A program made the translations under genes and the position numbers. From NCBI RefSeq assembly GCF_013201705.1, contig NZ_CP053837.1, positions 1,612,001 to 1,676,000 of the forward strand: a stretch of DNA of 64,000 bases. Direction: 5' to 3'. Shown here piece by piece: positions 48,976-59,221 of the stretch (position 1 is the first letter of the stretch; each line of letters starts with the position of its first letter). This DNA is from Aliarcobacter faecis. GTDB lineage: Bacteria; Campylobacterota; Campylobacteria; Campylobacterales; Arcobacteraceae. The notes beneath the pieces were generated by a model. That model was not told where the DNA came from, did not search any database, and saw nothing but the letters and a program-made list of their open reading frames with translations.

Positions 48976-50025
48976 TTGGATAATTTGGTTTTGCAATATA
49001 GAGACCCTCTTTTAGGAGTTATTTTAGTTGTCTTTCTTGTGTTTTTCATCTCTTTTATTACTTACTCTTATAGTTTATATAAAGAAAAAACAGCAAGAAA
49101 AGAGTATAGAAAACTATCTTTAAGATTTGAACTTGGAAAATTAAAAGAGACAGACTATGTAAATTTATATAAAACTTACAATCTTCCATTTGATTCTATA
49201 CTTCTTTTAGCTTCAACTTTTTTACATAAAGGTGATTATAATAAAGCAATTAGTGTATATTTATCTCTTTTAGAAGTAGTTCAAGATAGAGTAAAAAAAG
49301 AAGAATTACTTGAACTTTTAGGAAATACTTATTTTAAGGGTGGTTTCTTACAAAGATCAAAAGATATCTTTTTAAAAATTTTAAAATTCTCTCCACGAAA
49401 TAAAAATGCCTTGAAAAGCCTTATGATTGTATGTGAAAAGCTAAAAGATTACAAAAAAGCAAAAGAGATAACAGAAGCTTTATATGAACTAAATGTTGAT
49501 GTAAAAGTAGATAAAATATATTTTGAAACACTTTTAATACTAAATGATTCTGTTTTATCAAATGAAAAAAGAACTCAACTTTTATATGAAATATTTAAAG
49601 AAAATATAATTATCCAAAGAATTTTTGCTACTTTTTTAATTCAATTTAACAAAGAGTTTTTATTTAATCATCTTGATATGTTTGATTGTAAAAAACTAAT
49701 TGATATTTTATGGTATCAAAGAAAAGAGGATATAGATTTTGAAAAAATAAGAAATAACCAATTTTTAAATGAACTCTATAGTGCAAAAGGTTACATAAAT
49801 AGTGTTAATTCTAGTAGTGATTTTGATTTAAATATCTTAATTTTAATAAATAACCATAACAAAGAGATAAAAACAAACCTAAATTTTGAATTTATTTGTA
49901 ACTCTTGTAAACACTCTATTCCATTTTTTGAATCAAGATGTCCAAACTGTCATACGGTTTTAAGTTTAGAAGTAAAACATCATATAACAAAAGGCTTTGA
50001 ACTTTCAAACAACTCTTTACAATAA
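48976..50025 (+). CDS. LapB/YciM-like TPR protein with zinc ribbon
   Basis: 349 aa from TTG 48976, chosen because AAAAAGG lies 7 nt upstream; an earlier in-frame TTG at 48970 is too close. N-terminal membrane helix (about 10-32), TPR repeats (KGDYNKAISVYLSLLE, GGFLQRSKDIFLKIL) and a C-terminal rubredoxin-like finger FICNSCKHSIPFFESRCPNCHTV. This is the LapB architecture, an adaptor controlling LpxC degradation and LPS synthesis in E. coli. Confidence 0.8.
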   Translation: MDNLVLQYRDPLLGVILVVFLVFFISFITYSYSLYKEKTARKEYRKLSLRFELGKLKETDYVNLYKTYNLPFDSILLLASTFLHKGDYNKAISVYLSLLEVVQDRVKKEELLELLGNTYFKGGFLQRSKDIFLKILKFSPRNKNALKSLMIVCEKLKDYKKAKEITEALYELNVDVKVDKIYFETLLILNDSVLSNEKRTQLLYEIFKENIIIQRIFATFLIQFNKEFLFNHLDMFDCKKLIDILWYQRKEDIDFEKIRNNQFLNELYSAKGYINSVNSSSDFDLNILILINNHNKEIKTNLNFEFICNSCKHSIPFFESRCPNCHTVLSLEVKHHITKGFELSNNSLQ

Positions 50026-50077
50026 GATAAAATATATTTTGTGATATAATCTTGTAAAAAATAATAAAGGATAAAAA

Positions 50078-50758
50078 TTGAGTGATTATTCAAAACTAGA
50101 AAAGTGTTTGGATTATCAGTTTACAAACAAAAATCTGATAATCGAAGCACTTACACATAAAAGTTTCAAAAAACCTTACAACAATGAAAGATTAGAATTT
50201 TTAGGAGATGCTGTTTTAAACTTAATTGTTGGAGAATACTTATATACAAAATTTCCAAAATCAAATGAGGGTGAACTAAGTAAAATTAGAGCTAGTTTAG
50301 TAAATGAAACAGGATTTACTAAATTAGCAAATGAGATAAAACTAGGTGATTATATTTTTATCTCAAATGCGGAAGAGAGAAATAAAGGAAGAACAAAATC
50401 ATCTATTCTATCTGATGCTTTTGAAGCAATTATGGGTGCAATCTATCTTGAAAGTGGTTTAGAGACTCTAAAACCGATTATTCTAAAACTTCTTGAAGAC
50501 TCTTATGACAAAATAAATCTTGATGTTTTATTTAGCGATTATAAAACTGCTTTACAAGAGATAACACAAGCTAGATTTGCATCAATTCCTGAATATATCA
50601 TTGAAGGCTCTTATGGACCAGATCATAAAAAAGAGTTTGAAGTATCTATAAAAATAGATGGAAAAACTTATGGAAGAGCCAGTGGGAAAAGTAAAAAACT
50701 AGCACAACAAGCAGTTGCAAAAATTGCAATAGAAAAACTAAGAGAGGAAGAGATTTGA
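50078..50758 (+). CDS. rnc: ribonuclease III
   Basis: 226 aa. Signature [20 protein letters not shown] with catalytic acids, second acidic site [15 protein letters not shown]-terminal dsRNA-binding domain ([19 protein letters not shown]). Starts with TTG, AAAGG 7 nt upstream. Overlaps aroC by 4 nt. Confidence 0.97.
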   Translation: MSDYSKLEKCLDYQFTNKNLIIEALTHKSFKKPYNNERLEFLGDAVLNLIVGEYLYTKFPKSNEGELSKIRASLVNETGFTKLANEIKLGDYIFISNAEERNKGRTKSSILSDAFEAIMGAIYLESGLETLKPIILKLLEDSYDKINLDVLFSDYKTALQEITQARFASIPEYIIEGSYGPDHKKEFEVSIKIDGKTYGRASGKSKKLAQQAVAKIAIEKLREEEI

Positions 50759-51831
50759 ATAGTTTTGGACATAGATTTAGATTTACAACATTTGGAGAAT
50801 CTCACGGAAAAGCATTAGGTTGTATAGTTGATGGAGTTCCAGCAGGGTTAAAAATAGATGAAGAGTTTATTCAAGCTGAAATGAATAGAAGAAAACCTGG
50901 TCAAAATGAGTTTGCAACAAAGAGAAATGAAGGCGATGTAGTTGAAATATTAAGTGGTGTTTTTGAAGGAGTTACAACAGGAACAAGTATAGCTATGATA
51001 ATTTTCAATGAAAATCAAAAATCAAGTGATTACTCAAATATAAAAGATCTGTTTCGTCCAGGTCATGCTGATTTTACATATTTTAATAAATATGGATTAA
51101 GAGATTATAGAGGTGGAGGAAGAAGTAGTGCTAGAGAAACAGCAGCAAGAGTTGCAGCAGGTGCTATTGCAAAACTTCTTTTAAAAGAGTTAAATATTGA
51201 TATAAAAAGTGGAATTTGTGAAATAAATGGGATTGAAGCCAAATCCTTTGATTTTGAGAATGTAAAAAATAGTCCTATTTATGCTTTAGATAAAAATGTA
51301 GAAGAGGAGCAAAAAAAAGCGATATTAACTGCAAAAAACTCTCATAATAGTGTTGGTGGTGTAGCACTTATAAATGTAAAAAATTGCCCTATTGGACTTG
51401 GTGAACCAATTTATCATAAACTAGATGCTCAAATAGCAAATGCTATGATGAGTATAAATGCTGTAAAAGCTGTAGAAATAGGAGATGGTATCTTAGCTTC
51501 AAGAGTTTTAGGGTTTGATAATAATGACCAAATAAGAAACTCTGGATTTAAAACAAACCATAGTGGTGGAATATTAGGTGGAATTTCAAATGGTGATGAT
51601 ATAAATGTAAAAGTTTATTTCAAAGCAACTCCATCTATTTTTATAGAACAAGAGACTATTGATATATACAATCAAGAAGTAGTTTGTAAACTAAAAGGAA
51701 GACATGACCCTTGTGTAGCTGTAAGAGGTTCAGTTGTTGCAGAGTCTATGATGGCAATAGTTCTTGCAGATATGTTGCTTTTAAATATCTCTTCAAAAGT
51801 AGAAAATATCAAAAAAATCTATGCTAAATAG
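50755..51831 (+). CDS. aroC: chorismate synthase
   Basis: 358 aa. [56 protein letters not shown] and the C-terminal RHDPCVAVR are signatures. Last step of the shikimate pathway (EPSP to chorismate, needs FMN). Starts with TTG that overlaps the rnc stop (TTGA). Confidence 0.98.
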   Translation: MNSFGHRFRFTTFGESHGKALGCIVDGVPAGLKIDEEFIQAEMNRRKPGQNEFATKRNEGDVVEILSGVFEGVTTGTSIAMIIFNENQKSSDYSNIKDLFRPGHADFTYFNKYGLRDYRGGGRSSARETAARVAAGAIAKLLLKELNIDIKSGICEINGIEAKSFDFENVKNSPIYALDKNVEEEQKKAILTAKNSHNSVGGVALINVKNCPIGLGEPIYHKLDAQIANAMMSINAVKAVEIGDGILASRVLGFDNNDQIRNSGFKTNHSGGILGGISNGDDINVKVYFKATPSIFIEQETIDIYNQEVVCKLKGRHDPCVAVRGSVVAESMMAIVLADMLLLNISSKVENIKKIYAK

Positions 51832-52573
51832 ATTTTTATCTCTACTTTTTCTCTCTTTAAACCTTTTTGCCAATGAAGATATGGCAAATAAGTTAATTAT
51901 TGCTTATCCTGATTTTTTAGAAAAATATGAAGATAATTTCATATTTTTTAAAGATGGTACAAAAATGCCATTTTTTAGTGAAATTAAAAATAGACCTTAT
52001 GAAGAGAAGCTAAATAATGCTTCATTAGAAGAGCAACTAAGTATTAAATATATTAAAATAGATGAAAATCTAAACTATATGCCAAGTCTAAATGAAGACT
52101 CTGGAAGATTTAGGAATGAAAATTTTTTCAAAAAAATGTATGGAGAAAATCAAAAAGAGATAGAGAAAAATTTAGTAAAAATAAAATGGCTACCAAAAAC
52201 AGAAAATAGAACAATTTTAGTTAATAAAATCAATGGAGTTGATAAAAAACTTGAAAAAATCAGCCTTGAACTTGATAACCTCCCAAAAGAGTATAAAAAA
52301 TATATTACAAATATTGAAGGAACATATAATTATAGAAAAATAAGTAAAACTCAAAGATTAAGTTCTCATAGCTTTGCAATATCAATAGATTTAAATGCAA
52401 AATATTCAAATTATTGGCTTTGGGAGAAAAAAAGTGATAAAATTGCAAATTATAAAAATCAAATTCCCAAAGAGATTATAAGAATTTTTGAAAAATATGG
52501 TTTTATTTGGGGTGGTAGATGGTATCACTACGATACTATGCACTTTGAATATAGACCAGAACTCTTAAATTAG
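51821..52573 (+). CDS. exported M15-family D-Ala-D-Ala carboxypeptidase-like peptidase
   Basis: 250 aa with signal peptide ([17 protein letters not shown]). The zinc site of M15 peptidases is at the C-terminus: SSHSFAISIDLNA (His, Asp) and WYHYDTMHFEYRP (final His). Trims peptidoglycan stem peptides. Overlaps aroC by 11 nt and precedes the sulfatase-fold gene by 9 nt. Confidence 0.85.
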   Translation: MLNRFLSLLFLSLNLFANEDMANKLIIAYPDFLEKYEDNFIFFKDGTKMPFFSEIKNRPYEEKLNNASLEEQLSIKYIKIDENLNYMPSLNEDSGRFRNENFFKKMYGENQKEIEKNLVKIKWLPKTENRTILVNKINGVDKKLEKISLELDNLPKEYKKYITNIEGTYNYRKISKTQRLSSHSFAISIDLNAKYSNYWLWEKKSDKIANYKNQIPKEIIRIFEKYGFIWGGRWYHYDTMHFEYRPELLN

Positions 52574-52582
52574 GTAAGGTAA

Positions 52583-55237
52583 ATGATAGTTAATATGAAT
52601 ATTCCTAGAGGTAAAAAATACTCAAAGCAGTGGATAGGGTTTTGGAGTTTTTTTATCTTTTTTACATTTATTTTTGTTACTAGTCCAACGACTTTTAGAA
52701 CTATTGAGAAAAATGATATCAAATTTGAGATTTTTGGAGTAAATGAAGATAATACAAACTCAAATATTTCTCAAGTAAAAGATGAACTTTTCAATATCAA
52801 AGCTGGAGAGAAAGAAGCAGTTAGTTTAAATCTAAACTTTTTAAAAAGCTCTTTTATACAGCTAGAATTTTTTGCTCAAGAAGATTATATTGATGGAGAT
52901 ATTTTATTTGAAATATTTAAAAATGATAAACTTTTAGAAAAAGAGATTATAAAAACAGGCGAAAAACCACTAGTAATAAAAAGTTATTTTACACCAAATG
53001 ATAAAATAAAAATTGTTGCTTCAATAAATGGGGAAAATCAAGCTTGGGCAAAACTTAGAATTGGCAAAATAGCAATTAGTGATATATTTTTACTAATATT
53101 TTCACTATTTTTTTGGCTTTTAGTTCTATTTTTAACATTTAGAAAAAATCAAGCTGCAATAATTTTAGGTGTTTATAGCATATTTTTACTATCAATTTAT
53201 GCAGAAAATACAACATTTAATCAAATAGATATAAAATCTCTTCTAGCAAATAGTGGGATTTTAATAGCAATTAGCCTACTTTTAGCACTAATTTTTAATT
53301 TCTCAAAAAATATAAAAATAGCAAATATCATAGCACTATTTACAGCTTTATTATTTTTTGTTTTAGCATCTGTTCCATTGATGTTTATCTCATATAAATT
53401 AGCATTTAATATCCCTTTAGAAAAAGAGGCTTTATACTCTATTTTTCAATCAAATACAAGTGAAAGTTTAGAGTTTATAACTAGTTTTGTACCTATTGGT
53501 TCGCTACTATTTATTATTTTCTCTCTACTATTTTTATTTTATATCTCTTGGTGGCATAGAAATAGTAAAGTTAAAAGTTTTGATTTTACAACAATATTTA
53601 TTTTAATTGTAAGCACTTCAATTATTGCTATTTCATATATTGATAATATGAAACTTCCAAATTTTATAAAAGAGCATTACAATACTTATATAGAAGAGCT
53701 TGAAAAGTTTAAAGATATTCAAAATAAGAAAAATTTTGATTCAAATTTTGAAGCTTCAAAAGAGGAAATTGGAGAGACTTATATTTTTGTGATTGGAGAA
53801 TCTCTAAATAAAAGACATATGCAACTATACGGTTATACAAGACAAACTACTCCAAATTTGCAAAAACTCTATAATGATGGTGAGATTTTAAAACTTGATA
53901 ATGTACTTTCAAACCATGTTTTAACTATGAGTACCCTATCTTTAGCTCTTACAGAAGCTTATATAGGAAGTAGCAAAAAATATTTTGATTCAGCATCTAT
54001 TGTTGATATTTTGAAAAAAGCAGATTTTGAAACAATTTGGCTAACAAACCAAAATTTATTGGGAGCTTGGGATAATCTTGTATCGATAATTGCTTCAAAT
54101 GCAGATCAAACAATAAGTATAAATAACTCAATAGGAACAACTACAAGAACACAAAACTATGATGGAGAACTTATAAAATATCTAAACAAATTTTTAGAGA
54201 CAAAAACTTCAAAAAATAGAGCAATTTTTATTCACTTAATGGGAAGCCATCTTGCATATTGCCAAAGATTTCCACAAGAGTATAGAGTTTTTAATGATGA
54301 CTTAGATGAAAAAACATTTGGAAAAAATCTAGCTTCAAAAAAAGATATTAAGAATTTTGTAAATTGTTATGATAATAGTGTACTTTACAACGATTTTGTA
54401 GTTTCTTCTTTTATTGAAAGTATTAAAAAACAAGAAGGTGTTAATGCTTTGATTTATATGCCAGACCATGCAGAAGAGGTATTTAAAGCTTATGCTCATG
54501 ATCCTGGGAAATTTACCTTTAATATGACTCAAATTCCTTTTTTATTCTGGTTTTCACAAAATTATAAAAATAAATATTCTACTAAATATGAAAATATTTT
54601 GAAAAATCAAAAACAATATTTCTCAAATGATAGATTGTACGATACTTTAATAGGTCTTACAGATATTAAAACACCTCTATATAAAAGTGATTTTGATTTG
54701 AGTTCAAATAACTATTTTATAAATGAAAAAGATGCTTCAACACTTCATGGAAAAATAAAATTTACACAAAATGACAACTTCTTTTATTGGCAAAAAAGAA
54801 ATTTTGATTATATAAACAATACATATATTAGTGATAATTTTATTGTAAATGGTATAAATAGCTTGGGAAAACTAAGTGAGGTTTTATATTTTGGATTTAA
54901 ATCTTTTGGACTAAAACTAACTTTAGATAGCGATAATAAATTAGTGATAAAAGATAATAACTCTCTATCATTTGAAGATATTTTAAATAGTATAAATTTA
55001 GGAAATATCGATAAAATATATATAGAAACACAAAACAGCAAAGATATTTTAAAAGAGATTGAAAATTCATCTTCTAAATTTGATATAAAATCAAAACTAA
55101 TTTTAGATAGTAGTGAAATAGTAAAAATCAAAACTTCTCTTGATAATAAAAATTTTATAAAAGAGATAAAAAATAATAATATAACTAGATTTAGTAAGAA
55201 ATTTTATTTAGTTGAGTACAAATCAAACTTTGATTAA
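52583..55237 (+). CDS. large phosphoethanolamine-transferase-like sulfatase-fold protein
   Basis: 884 aa, much longer than EptA/EptC (about 510-560). TM1 (about 17-35), a periplasmic beta-rich insert (35-165), four or five more helices (165-355), then the alkaline-phosphatase fold: FVIGESLNKRHMQLYGYTR (metal Glu), VLTMSTLSLALTEA (Thr nucleophile candidate) and YMPDHAEEV (metal Asp/His). Residues after about 725 form an extra C-terminal domain I do not recognise. It probably transfers phosphoethanolamine to lipid A, lipooligosaccharide or flagellar protein. Confidence 0.82.
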   Translation: MIVNMNIPRGKKYSKQWIGFWSFFIFFTFIFVTSPTTFRTIEKNDIKFEIFGVNEDNTNSNISQVKDELFNIKAGEKEAVSLNLNFLKSSFIQLEFFAQEDYIDGDILFEIFKNDKLLEKEIIKTGEKPLVIKSYFTPNDKIKIVASINGENQAWAKLRIGKIAISDIFLLIFSLFFWLLVLFLTFRKNQAAIILGVYSIFLLSIYAENTTFNQIDIKSLLANSGILIAISLLLALIFNFSKNIKIANIIALFTALLFFVLASVPLMFISYKLAFNIPLEKEALYSIFQSNTSESLEFITSFVPIGSLLFIIFSLLFLFYISWWHRNSKVKSFDFTTIFILIVSTSIIAISYIDNMKLPNFIKEHYNTYIEELEKFKDIQNKKNFDSNFEASKEEIGETYIFVIGESLNKRHMQLYGYTRQTTPNLQKLYNDGEILKLDNVLSNHVLTMSTLSLALTEAYIGSSKKYFDSASIVDILKKADFETIWLTNQNLLGAWDNLVSIIASNADQTISINNSIGTTTRTQNYDGELIKYLNKFLETKTSKNRAIFIHLMGSHLAYCQRFPQEYRVFNDDLDEKTFGKNLASKKDIKNFVNCYDNSVLYNDFVVSSFIESIKKQEGVNALIYMPDHAEEVFKAYAHDPGKFTFNMTQIPFLFWFSQNYKNKYSTKYENILKNQKQYFSNDRLYDTLIGLTDIKTPLYKSDFDLSSNNYFINEKDASTLHGKIKFTQNDNFFYWQKRNFDYINNTYISDNFIVNGINSLGKLSEVLYFGFKSFGLKLTLDSDNKLVIKDNNSLSFEDILNSINLGNIDKIYIETQNSKDILKEIENSSSKFDIKSKLILDSSEIVKIKTSLDNKNFIKEIKNNNITRFSKKFYLVEYKSNFD

Positions 55238-55270
55238 GAAAGCAATAAAGAGTTTTTAACTACAATATCA

Positions 55271-55308
55271 ACTTAAAGCAACTCTTTGGTCAAGGGTTGC
55301 TTTTTTTA
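55271..55308 (+). terminator. terminator after sulfatase-fold gene (repeat copy 1)
   Basis: A 12-bp stem with one G-U pair (AAAGCAACTCTT with AAGGGTTGCTTT), loop TGGTC, then seven T. A 38-nt stretch is identical to 59480-59517. The 32 nt before it are weakly similar in both places, and the 12 nt at 55227-55238 are identical to 59436-59447. Confidence 0.9.
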
Positions 55309-55360
55309 TCATTGATATTCTTTTATCAAATAGATCTAATTTCTAACACTCCTAGATAGT

Positions 55361-56362
55361 TTAAAAAAGATAAACAATAATTTTCTTTAAATCAATTTTT
55401 TGAAATGCTTTTGTTAATTCAACAATTTCAGAGTTCTTCATTCTAATACATCCAGCACTTACATTTTTTCCTAAAGTACTCTCATTTAGAGTTCCATGTA
55501 TTCTATATGAAGTATCTCCATTTACACTATGAGTAAGATTTAATTTAGCAGCACCCATATAGTTATATTTATGATTTGGTGGAACAACATTAGGCAAATT
55601 TATACCTTTTCTTGCAAAGCTTTTTCTAATTGAAGAAGTTGGATACCAATATGGATTTAAAGATAACTCTGAGATATTTCCTTTTCCTTGAGGTTTTTTT
55701 ACTCCAGCTCTTGCTGTTGCTACAAGATATGTTCTAATTAGTGTTTCTACACTATTTTTTACTCCTTTTAATTCCATAATATTTGTCTTTGAATTTACTT
55801 TTATTAGAATATTATCAAACTCATTTAAATTAACATTACTAACAAATGCTTTTGGTAAATTTTCTTCTATTTTATCAGTATCAGATTCTATTATTTCTAA
55901 AGCTAGATTAGATTTTCCATTAGATTCAACAATCTCTTCGTTTATATTTTCATCTGTTGGGATATGATTTAATTGTGCATTATCTATAAGCTCTTCAACT
56001 ATATTTGGTTTTATTTCTACTTTTTCTATAGGTTTTGGATTTATTTTATTTTCATTTGATTTTATTGCTAAATATTGATAATTTGAGATAGCTTTTACAT
56101 AAGGTTTCTGTTTTTTCACAAACTCCGATACATATCTTAACTCTTTGTATGCTAAATTTTTATCATCAAATAGATTTAAATATGTATAAAATCTATTATT
56201 TTCTTCTACAATATAAACATCACCTTCCATACTTTTTTTTATATGATTCTTACAATACTCTGCATTTTCTAAATTTTTAGTAACACAAACTTCTATAGAA
56301 TAGTGTTGATTAGTTGCATACAATGAATTTACAAATAGTGAAAAAAATAATAATTTCTTCAA
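55361..56362 (-). CDS. exported L,D-transpeptidase (YkuD) with SPOR-like N-terminal module
   Basis: 333 aa from TTG 56362, chosen because GGGGAG lies 6 nt upstream and the signal peptide KKLLFFSLFVNSLYA follows at once; an upstream ATG at 56416 would add 18 residues. Residues 19-92 form a small module with Cys26 and Cys37 also found in the deacetylase at 57.8 kb. A linker follows, then the catalytic domain with His289 (RIHGTLNES) and Cys305 (SAGCIRM). It cross-links or modifies peptidoglycan stem peptides. Confidence 0.88.
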   Translation of the reverse strand: MKKLLFFSLFVNSLYATNQHYSIEVCVTKNLENAEYCKNHIKKSMEGDVYIVEENNRFYTYLNLFDDKNLAYKELRYVSEFVKKQKPYVKAISNYQYLAIKSNENKINPKPIEKVEIKPNIVEELIDNAQLNHIPTDENINEEIVESNGKSNLALEIIESDTDKIEENLPKAFVSNVNLNEFDNILIKVNSKTNIMELKGVKNSVETLIRTYLVATARAGVKKPQGKGNISELSLNPYWYPTSSIRKSFARKGINLPNVVPPNHKYNYMGAAKLNLTHSVNGDTSYRIHGTLNESTLGKNVSAGCIRMKNSEIVELTKAFQKIDLKKIIVYLF

Positions 56363-56461
56363 AAAAAGCTCCCCTAGAAAATTTAAGTATATTTTACTAA
56401 ATTTAAATAAGAACAAGGTTATTTGGCTATAATTTTATCCTAAATTTCACAAGAAATAGTT

Positions 56462-57083
56462 ATGAAAATAATTTTTTTTATATCTGTTTTTATATTATCA
56501 CTGCACTCTGCTAGTTTTAATTGTAAAACAGCAAATACTTTTATAGAACATACAATTTGTAATAATGCAGAACTATCAAAACTAGATGATATATTAGCAA
56601 CAACTTACAAACAAACTATGTCTAAAGTTTCAAATAAAGAAAATCTAAAAAAGATACAATTTGCATGGCTAAAGAATGATAGAGCATCTTGCAAAAATGT
56701 TCAATGCTTAAAAGAGGTATATTCAAAAAGAATTGAATTTTTAAAACAATATGATGATAAAAAGATTTTTAATAATCCATTTGAAGGTGAATATAGAGTA
56801 AATTACTCAGTCTTAACTATAGAGAATAACTATGATTTTATGATAGTAAAAGTTGATCCTCATAATCTAAGAACTTGCACTACTGATGGTAAGTTCAGAA
56901 ATATAAATAATACTATATTCTGATGATACAAATGATATTGGTGTGGATGAAAAAGTTTGTAAAATGAGTCTAATCAAAATAAATAATAATACCGTTTTTT
57001 TATCAGTTGAAAGTGACGGATGTTTTAAATGGTGTGGTTATAATACCTATTTTGATGAGGGTGAATATTATAAAGTAAAATAG
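56462..57083 (+). pseudogene. LprI-type lysozyme inhibitor-like gene, frameshifted
   Basis: Signal peptide, then the DUF1311/LprI core with paired cysteines (FNCKTANTFIEHTICNN, QFAWLKNDRASC). Reading stops at 56921-56923. One extra base between about 56907 and 56912 explains it: the +1 frame is open and coding-like (YSDDTNDIGVDEKVCKMSL and onward) to TAG 57081-57083. Repaired, it would be about 206 aa. A terminator directly after 57083 supports that as the true end. Either recently broken or a sequencing error. Confidence 0.75.
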
Positions 57084-57109
57084 GCTTAATTTAATCTTTA
57101 AGCCTTTTT
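57082..57109 (+). terminator. terminator after the LprI-like pseudogene
   Basis: AGGCTTAA pairs with TTAAGCCT around an 8-nt loop, followed by TTTT. It overlaps the stop codon of the pseudogene and that of the convergent amidase gene. Confidence 0.75.
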
Positions 57110-57771
57110 AGTGCATTTGCAACAATATTTTTAAACTCTTTAGTTTGTACAAATTTTTCATCTTCTGGATTTACAATAACTCCAGCTTCAAACAAAATTG
57201 CAGGTGAGTTCGCATTTCTTAAAACTTTTAAATTATCAAAATAATAAATTCCAAGTTTTTCATCAACCAGTTCTCTATTCTCACCTTTTATATTTTCATT
57301 ATGGTGTAAAGATGGAGTTAATCCAGAATTAATTAACTCTTGTGCAAAAATTTTTGCATAGATTAAAGATTTCTCAAAATCAACATTCTTTTTAGATACA
57401 AATATAGAAAAACCTTTTGCATAGTCTGTTTGAGGACAAGGTTTTTCATTGTACTTTATAAATTGTTCTTGAACAGAATCATGATGAATAGAGAAAAATA
57501 AATCTTTATTTTTACTAGATTCATATCTTTGTTCAAAACTTATCTCTTGACTTTCATTCTTTGAACTCAAAGTTATATTTAAACTATTTTCATCTTTTAA
57601 AATGTCTAATATAGAGTAAGTCAAACTTTTATTATACTCATATTCTTTTATACAAGTTGAACTTGTAGCACCATTTTTCTTTGGTGTATGCCCAGTATCT
57701 ATTAGTAAATCAAATCCAAAAAGATTATTTATAAAAAGTAGTGGTAAAAAATATTTTAGTTTTGTTCTCAA
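57091..57771 (-). CDS. N-acetylmuramoyl-L-alanine amidase (Amidase_3)
   Basis: 226 aa with signal peptide. Zinc ligands of the AmiA/B/C family fit DTGHTP (His28), the Glu in KEYEYNKSL, and the His pair in FSIHHDS; catalytic Glu in LFEAGVIVN. It removes stem peptides from glycan strands. There is no AMIN domain. 17 nt after the deacetylase gene, so the two are one operon. Confidence 0.88.
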   Translation of the reverse strand: MRTKLKYFLPLLFINNLFGFDLLIDTGHTPKKNGATSSTCIKEYEYNKSLTYSILDILKDENSLNITLSSKNESQEISFEQRYESSKNKDLFFSIHHDSVQEQFIKYNEKPCPQTDYAKGFSIFVSKKNVDFEKSLIYAKIFAQELINSGLTPSLHHNENIKGENRELVDEKLGIYYFDNLKVLRNANSPAILFEAGVIVNPEDEKFVQTKEFKNIVANALKRLKD

Positions 57772-57788
57772 TTACTCTTCTTTAAATT

Positions 57789-59087
57789 TTAATAGTGATT
57801 TATACTCTCAAAGCTCCAATTATTTTCTTTTAGAAGTTTTATTAGTTTTTTTAAGTTTGCTTTTCCATTATAGTGATTACTAAACATTATATCGTGAGTT
57901 AAAAGAATTACTTTATTCATTTTCTTTGTTTTGCTATTTTTGTAAGATGTTTCCATATATTGAAGAACTTGTTCAGGAGATTGAACTGGTTTTCCATTTT
58001 CATCAAATTCCCACTCAACATCCCAACCATAAATACTATATCCACTATTATGCACTTTATCATAACTTAATAGTTCATTTTGTGTATGTTCTTTAGAAAG
58101 TGCAACATCATTCGTTTTTATATCTTTTAGTCTAAATACATTTCTTCCAGCAAATCTTAGTGGCTTTAAGCTATTGTCTATATATTTATCTAAAAGTCTT
58201 TGATTTTTATCAATATCGGCTAAAACTCCATCACTATTTGAGTAGAATCTTTGGTATCCACCTGAAGCATGAGAGTATGTATGATTTGCTACAGTTATAT
58301 TTTTACTATTCAAAGCATCTTCATAGATAATTGGATTGTTTTTAATCTGATAACCTATAAAAAATAGTGTTGCAGGAATATTTTCTTCTTCAAAAACATT
58401 TAGAATATTTTTTGTTGCACCTATTGGCCCATCATCAAATGTCAAATATGCAATTTTTTTTGTTTCAACACCTAAATCTCGTTTAGATTCACTATTTTCC
58501 GACTTTACATCTTTTGCAGGGTGTTCTAATAAAACTTTTTTTACTACATTTTCAAATTCAACTATTTTTTTAAACTCTGTTTCAAAATCAACCTTATCAT
58601 TTTCTGTAATATCTTCTTTTTCTAGTTTTTTAATAACTTTTTCTTTGTAGAATTCAGATTTATCACTCTTTTCTGAATTTTCCATATTCTTTTTTATTAG
58701 GTTTAAATCTATAATACTATTATCATTATAAGAAGATATTTTATTTAAATTATTACTCTTTTTATGAACTTCAAATAGTTCAAACTCTGTATTGTTTTTA
58801 TCAATATTTACTACAAAAACACCAAACTGCTTAGTGCTTCTGCTCAATTTCTTCATCTGTAAATAAGCCTCTTTTTTAGTTCCAAATTTACCATAATTTG
58901 TTCTATATAAAGTATCTTTTGATTTAGTAATAATAATATCTAATTCAGTCTCTTTTATGATATTGTCTTTACAATATAGCGAACTCTCATATTTTTCATC
59001 ACTACAAATAGAAATAGTATAAAAATTATTATCTGCAAATAATTTTATAAAAGCAAATAAAATAATAAATAAAATGTATTTAAACAT
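57789..59087 (-). CDS. polysaccharide deacetylase (NodB) with SPOR-like N-terminal module
   Basis: 432 aa, signal peptide (1-19), the module seen in the L,D-transpeptidase (20-97, Cys28 and Cys39), a charged linker (100-208), then a NodB domain: TFDDGP (216-221), HTYSH (269-273), and the late motif LLTHD. It would deacetylate peptidoglycan or a surface glycan in the periplasm, which often gives lysozyme resistance. Confidence 0.88.
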   Translation of the reverse strand: MFKYILFIILFAFIKLFADNNFYTISICSDEKYESSLYCKDNIIKETELDIIITKSKDTLYRTNYGKFGTKKEAYLQMKKLSRSTKQFGVFVVNIDKNNTEFELFEVHKKSNNLNKISSYNDNSIIDLNLIKKNMENSEKSDKSEFYKEKVIKKLEKEDITENDKVDFETEFKKIVEFENVVKKVLLEHPAKDVKSENSESKRDLGVETKKIAYLTFDDGPIGATKNILNVFEEENIPATLFFIGYQIKNNPIIYEDALNSKNITVANHTYSHASGGYQRFYSNSDGVLADIDKNQRLLDKYIDNSLKPLRFAGRNVFRLKDIKTNDVALSKEHTQNELLSYDKVHNSGYSIYGWDVEWEFDENGKPVQSPEQVLQYMETSYKNSKTKKMNKVILLTHDIMFSNHYNGKANLKKLIKLLKENNWSFESINHY

Positions 59088-59221
59088 TAGTGATTTCCCC
59101 TAAAAAACAAGTAATTATTTAAAATATAATTTTCACTCTAGCATAAACTATCTTAAGTTAATTTGTATTCACAATTGTTAAATTTAATTGATAAGATTTA
59201 AAATAACCTGCTGTCAATTGC

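Noticed and set aside
55319-55336. TTGATATTCTTTTATCAA as a second FNR-type box
   Set aside because: The half-sites are separated by eight bases instead of four, and no gene starts nearby; it lies between two gene ends.
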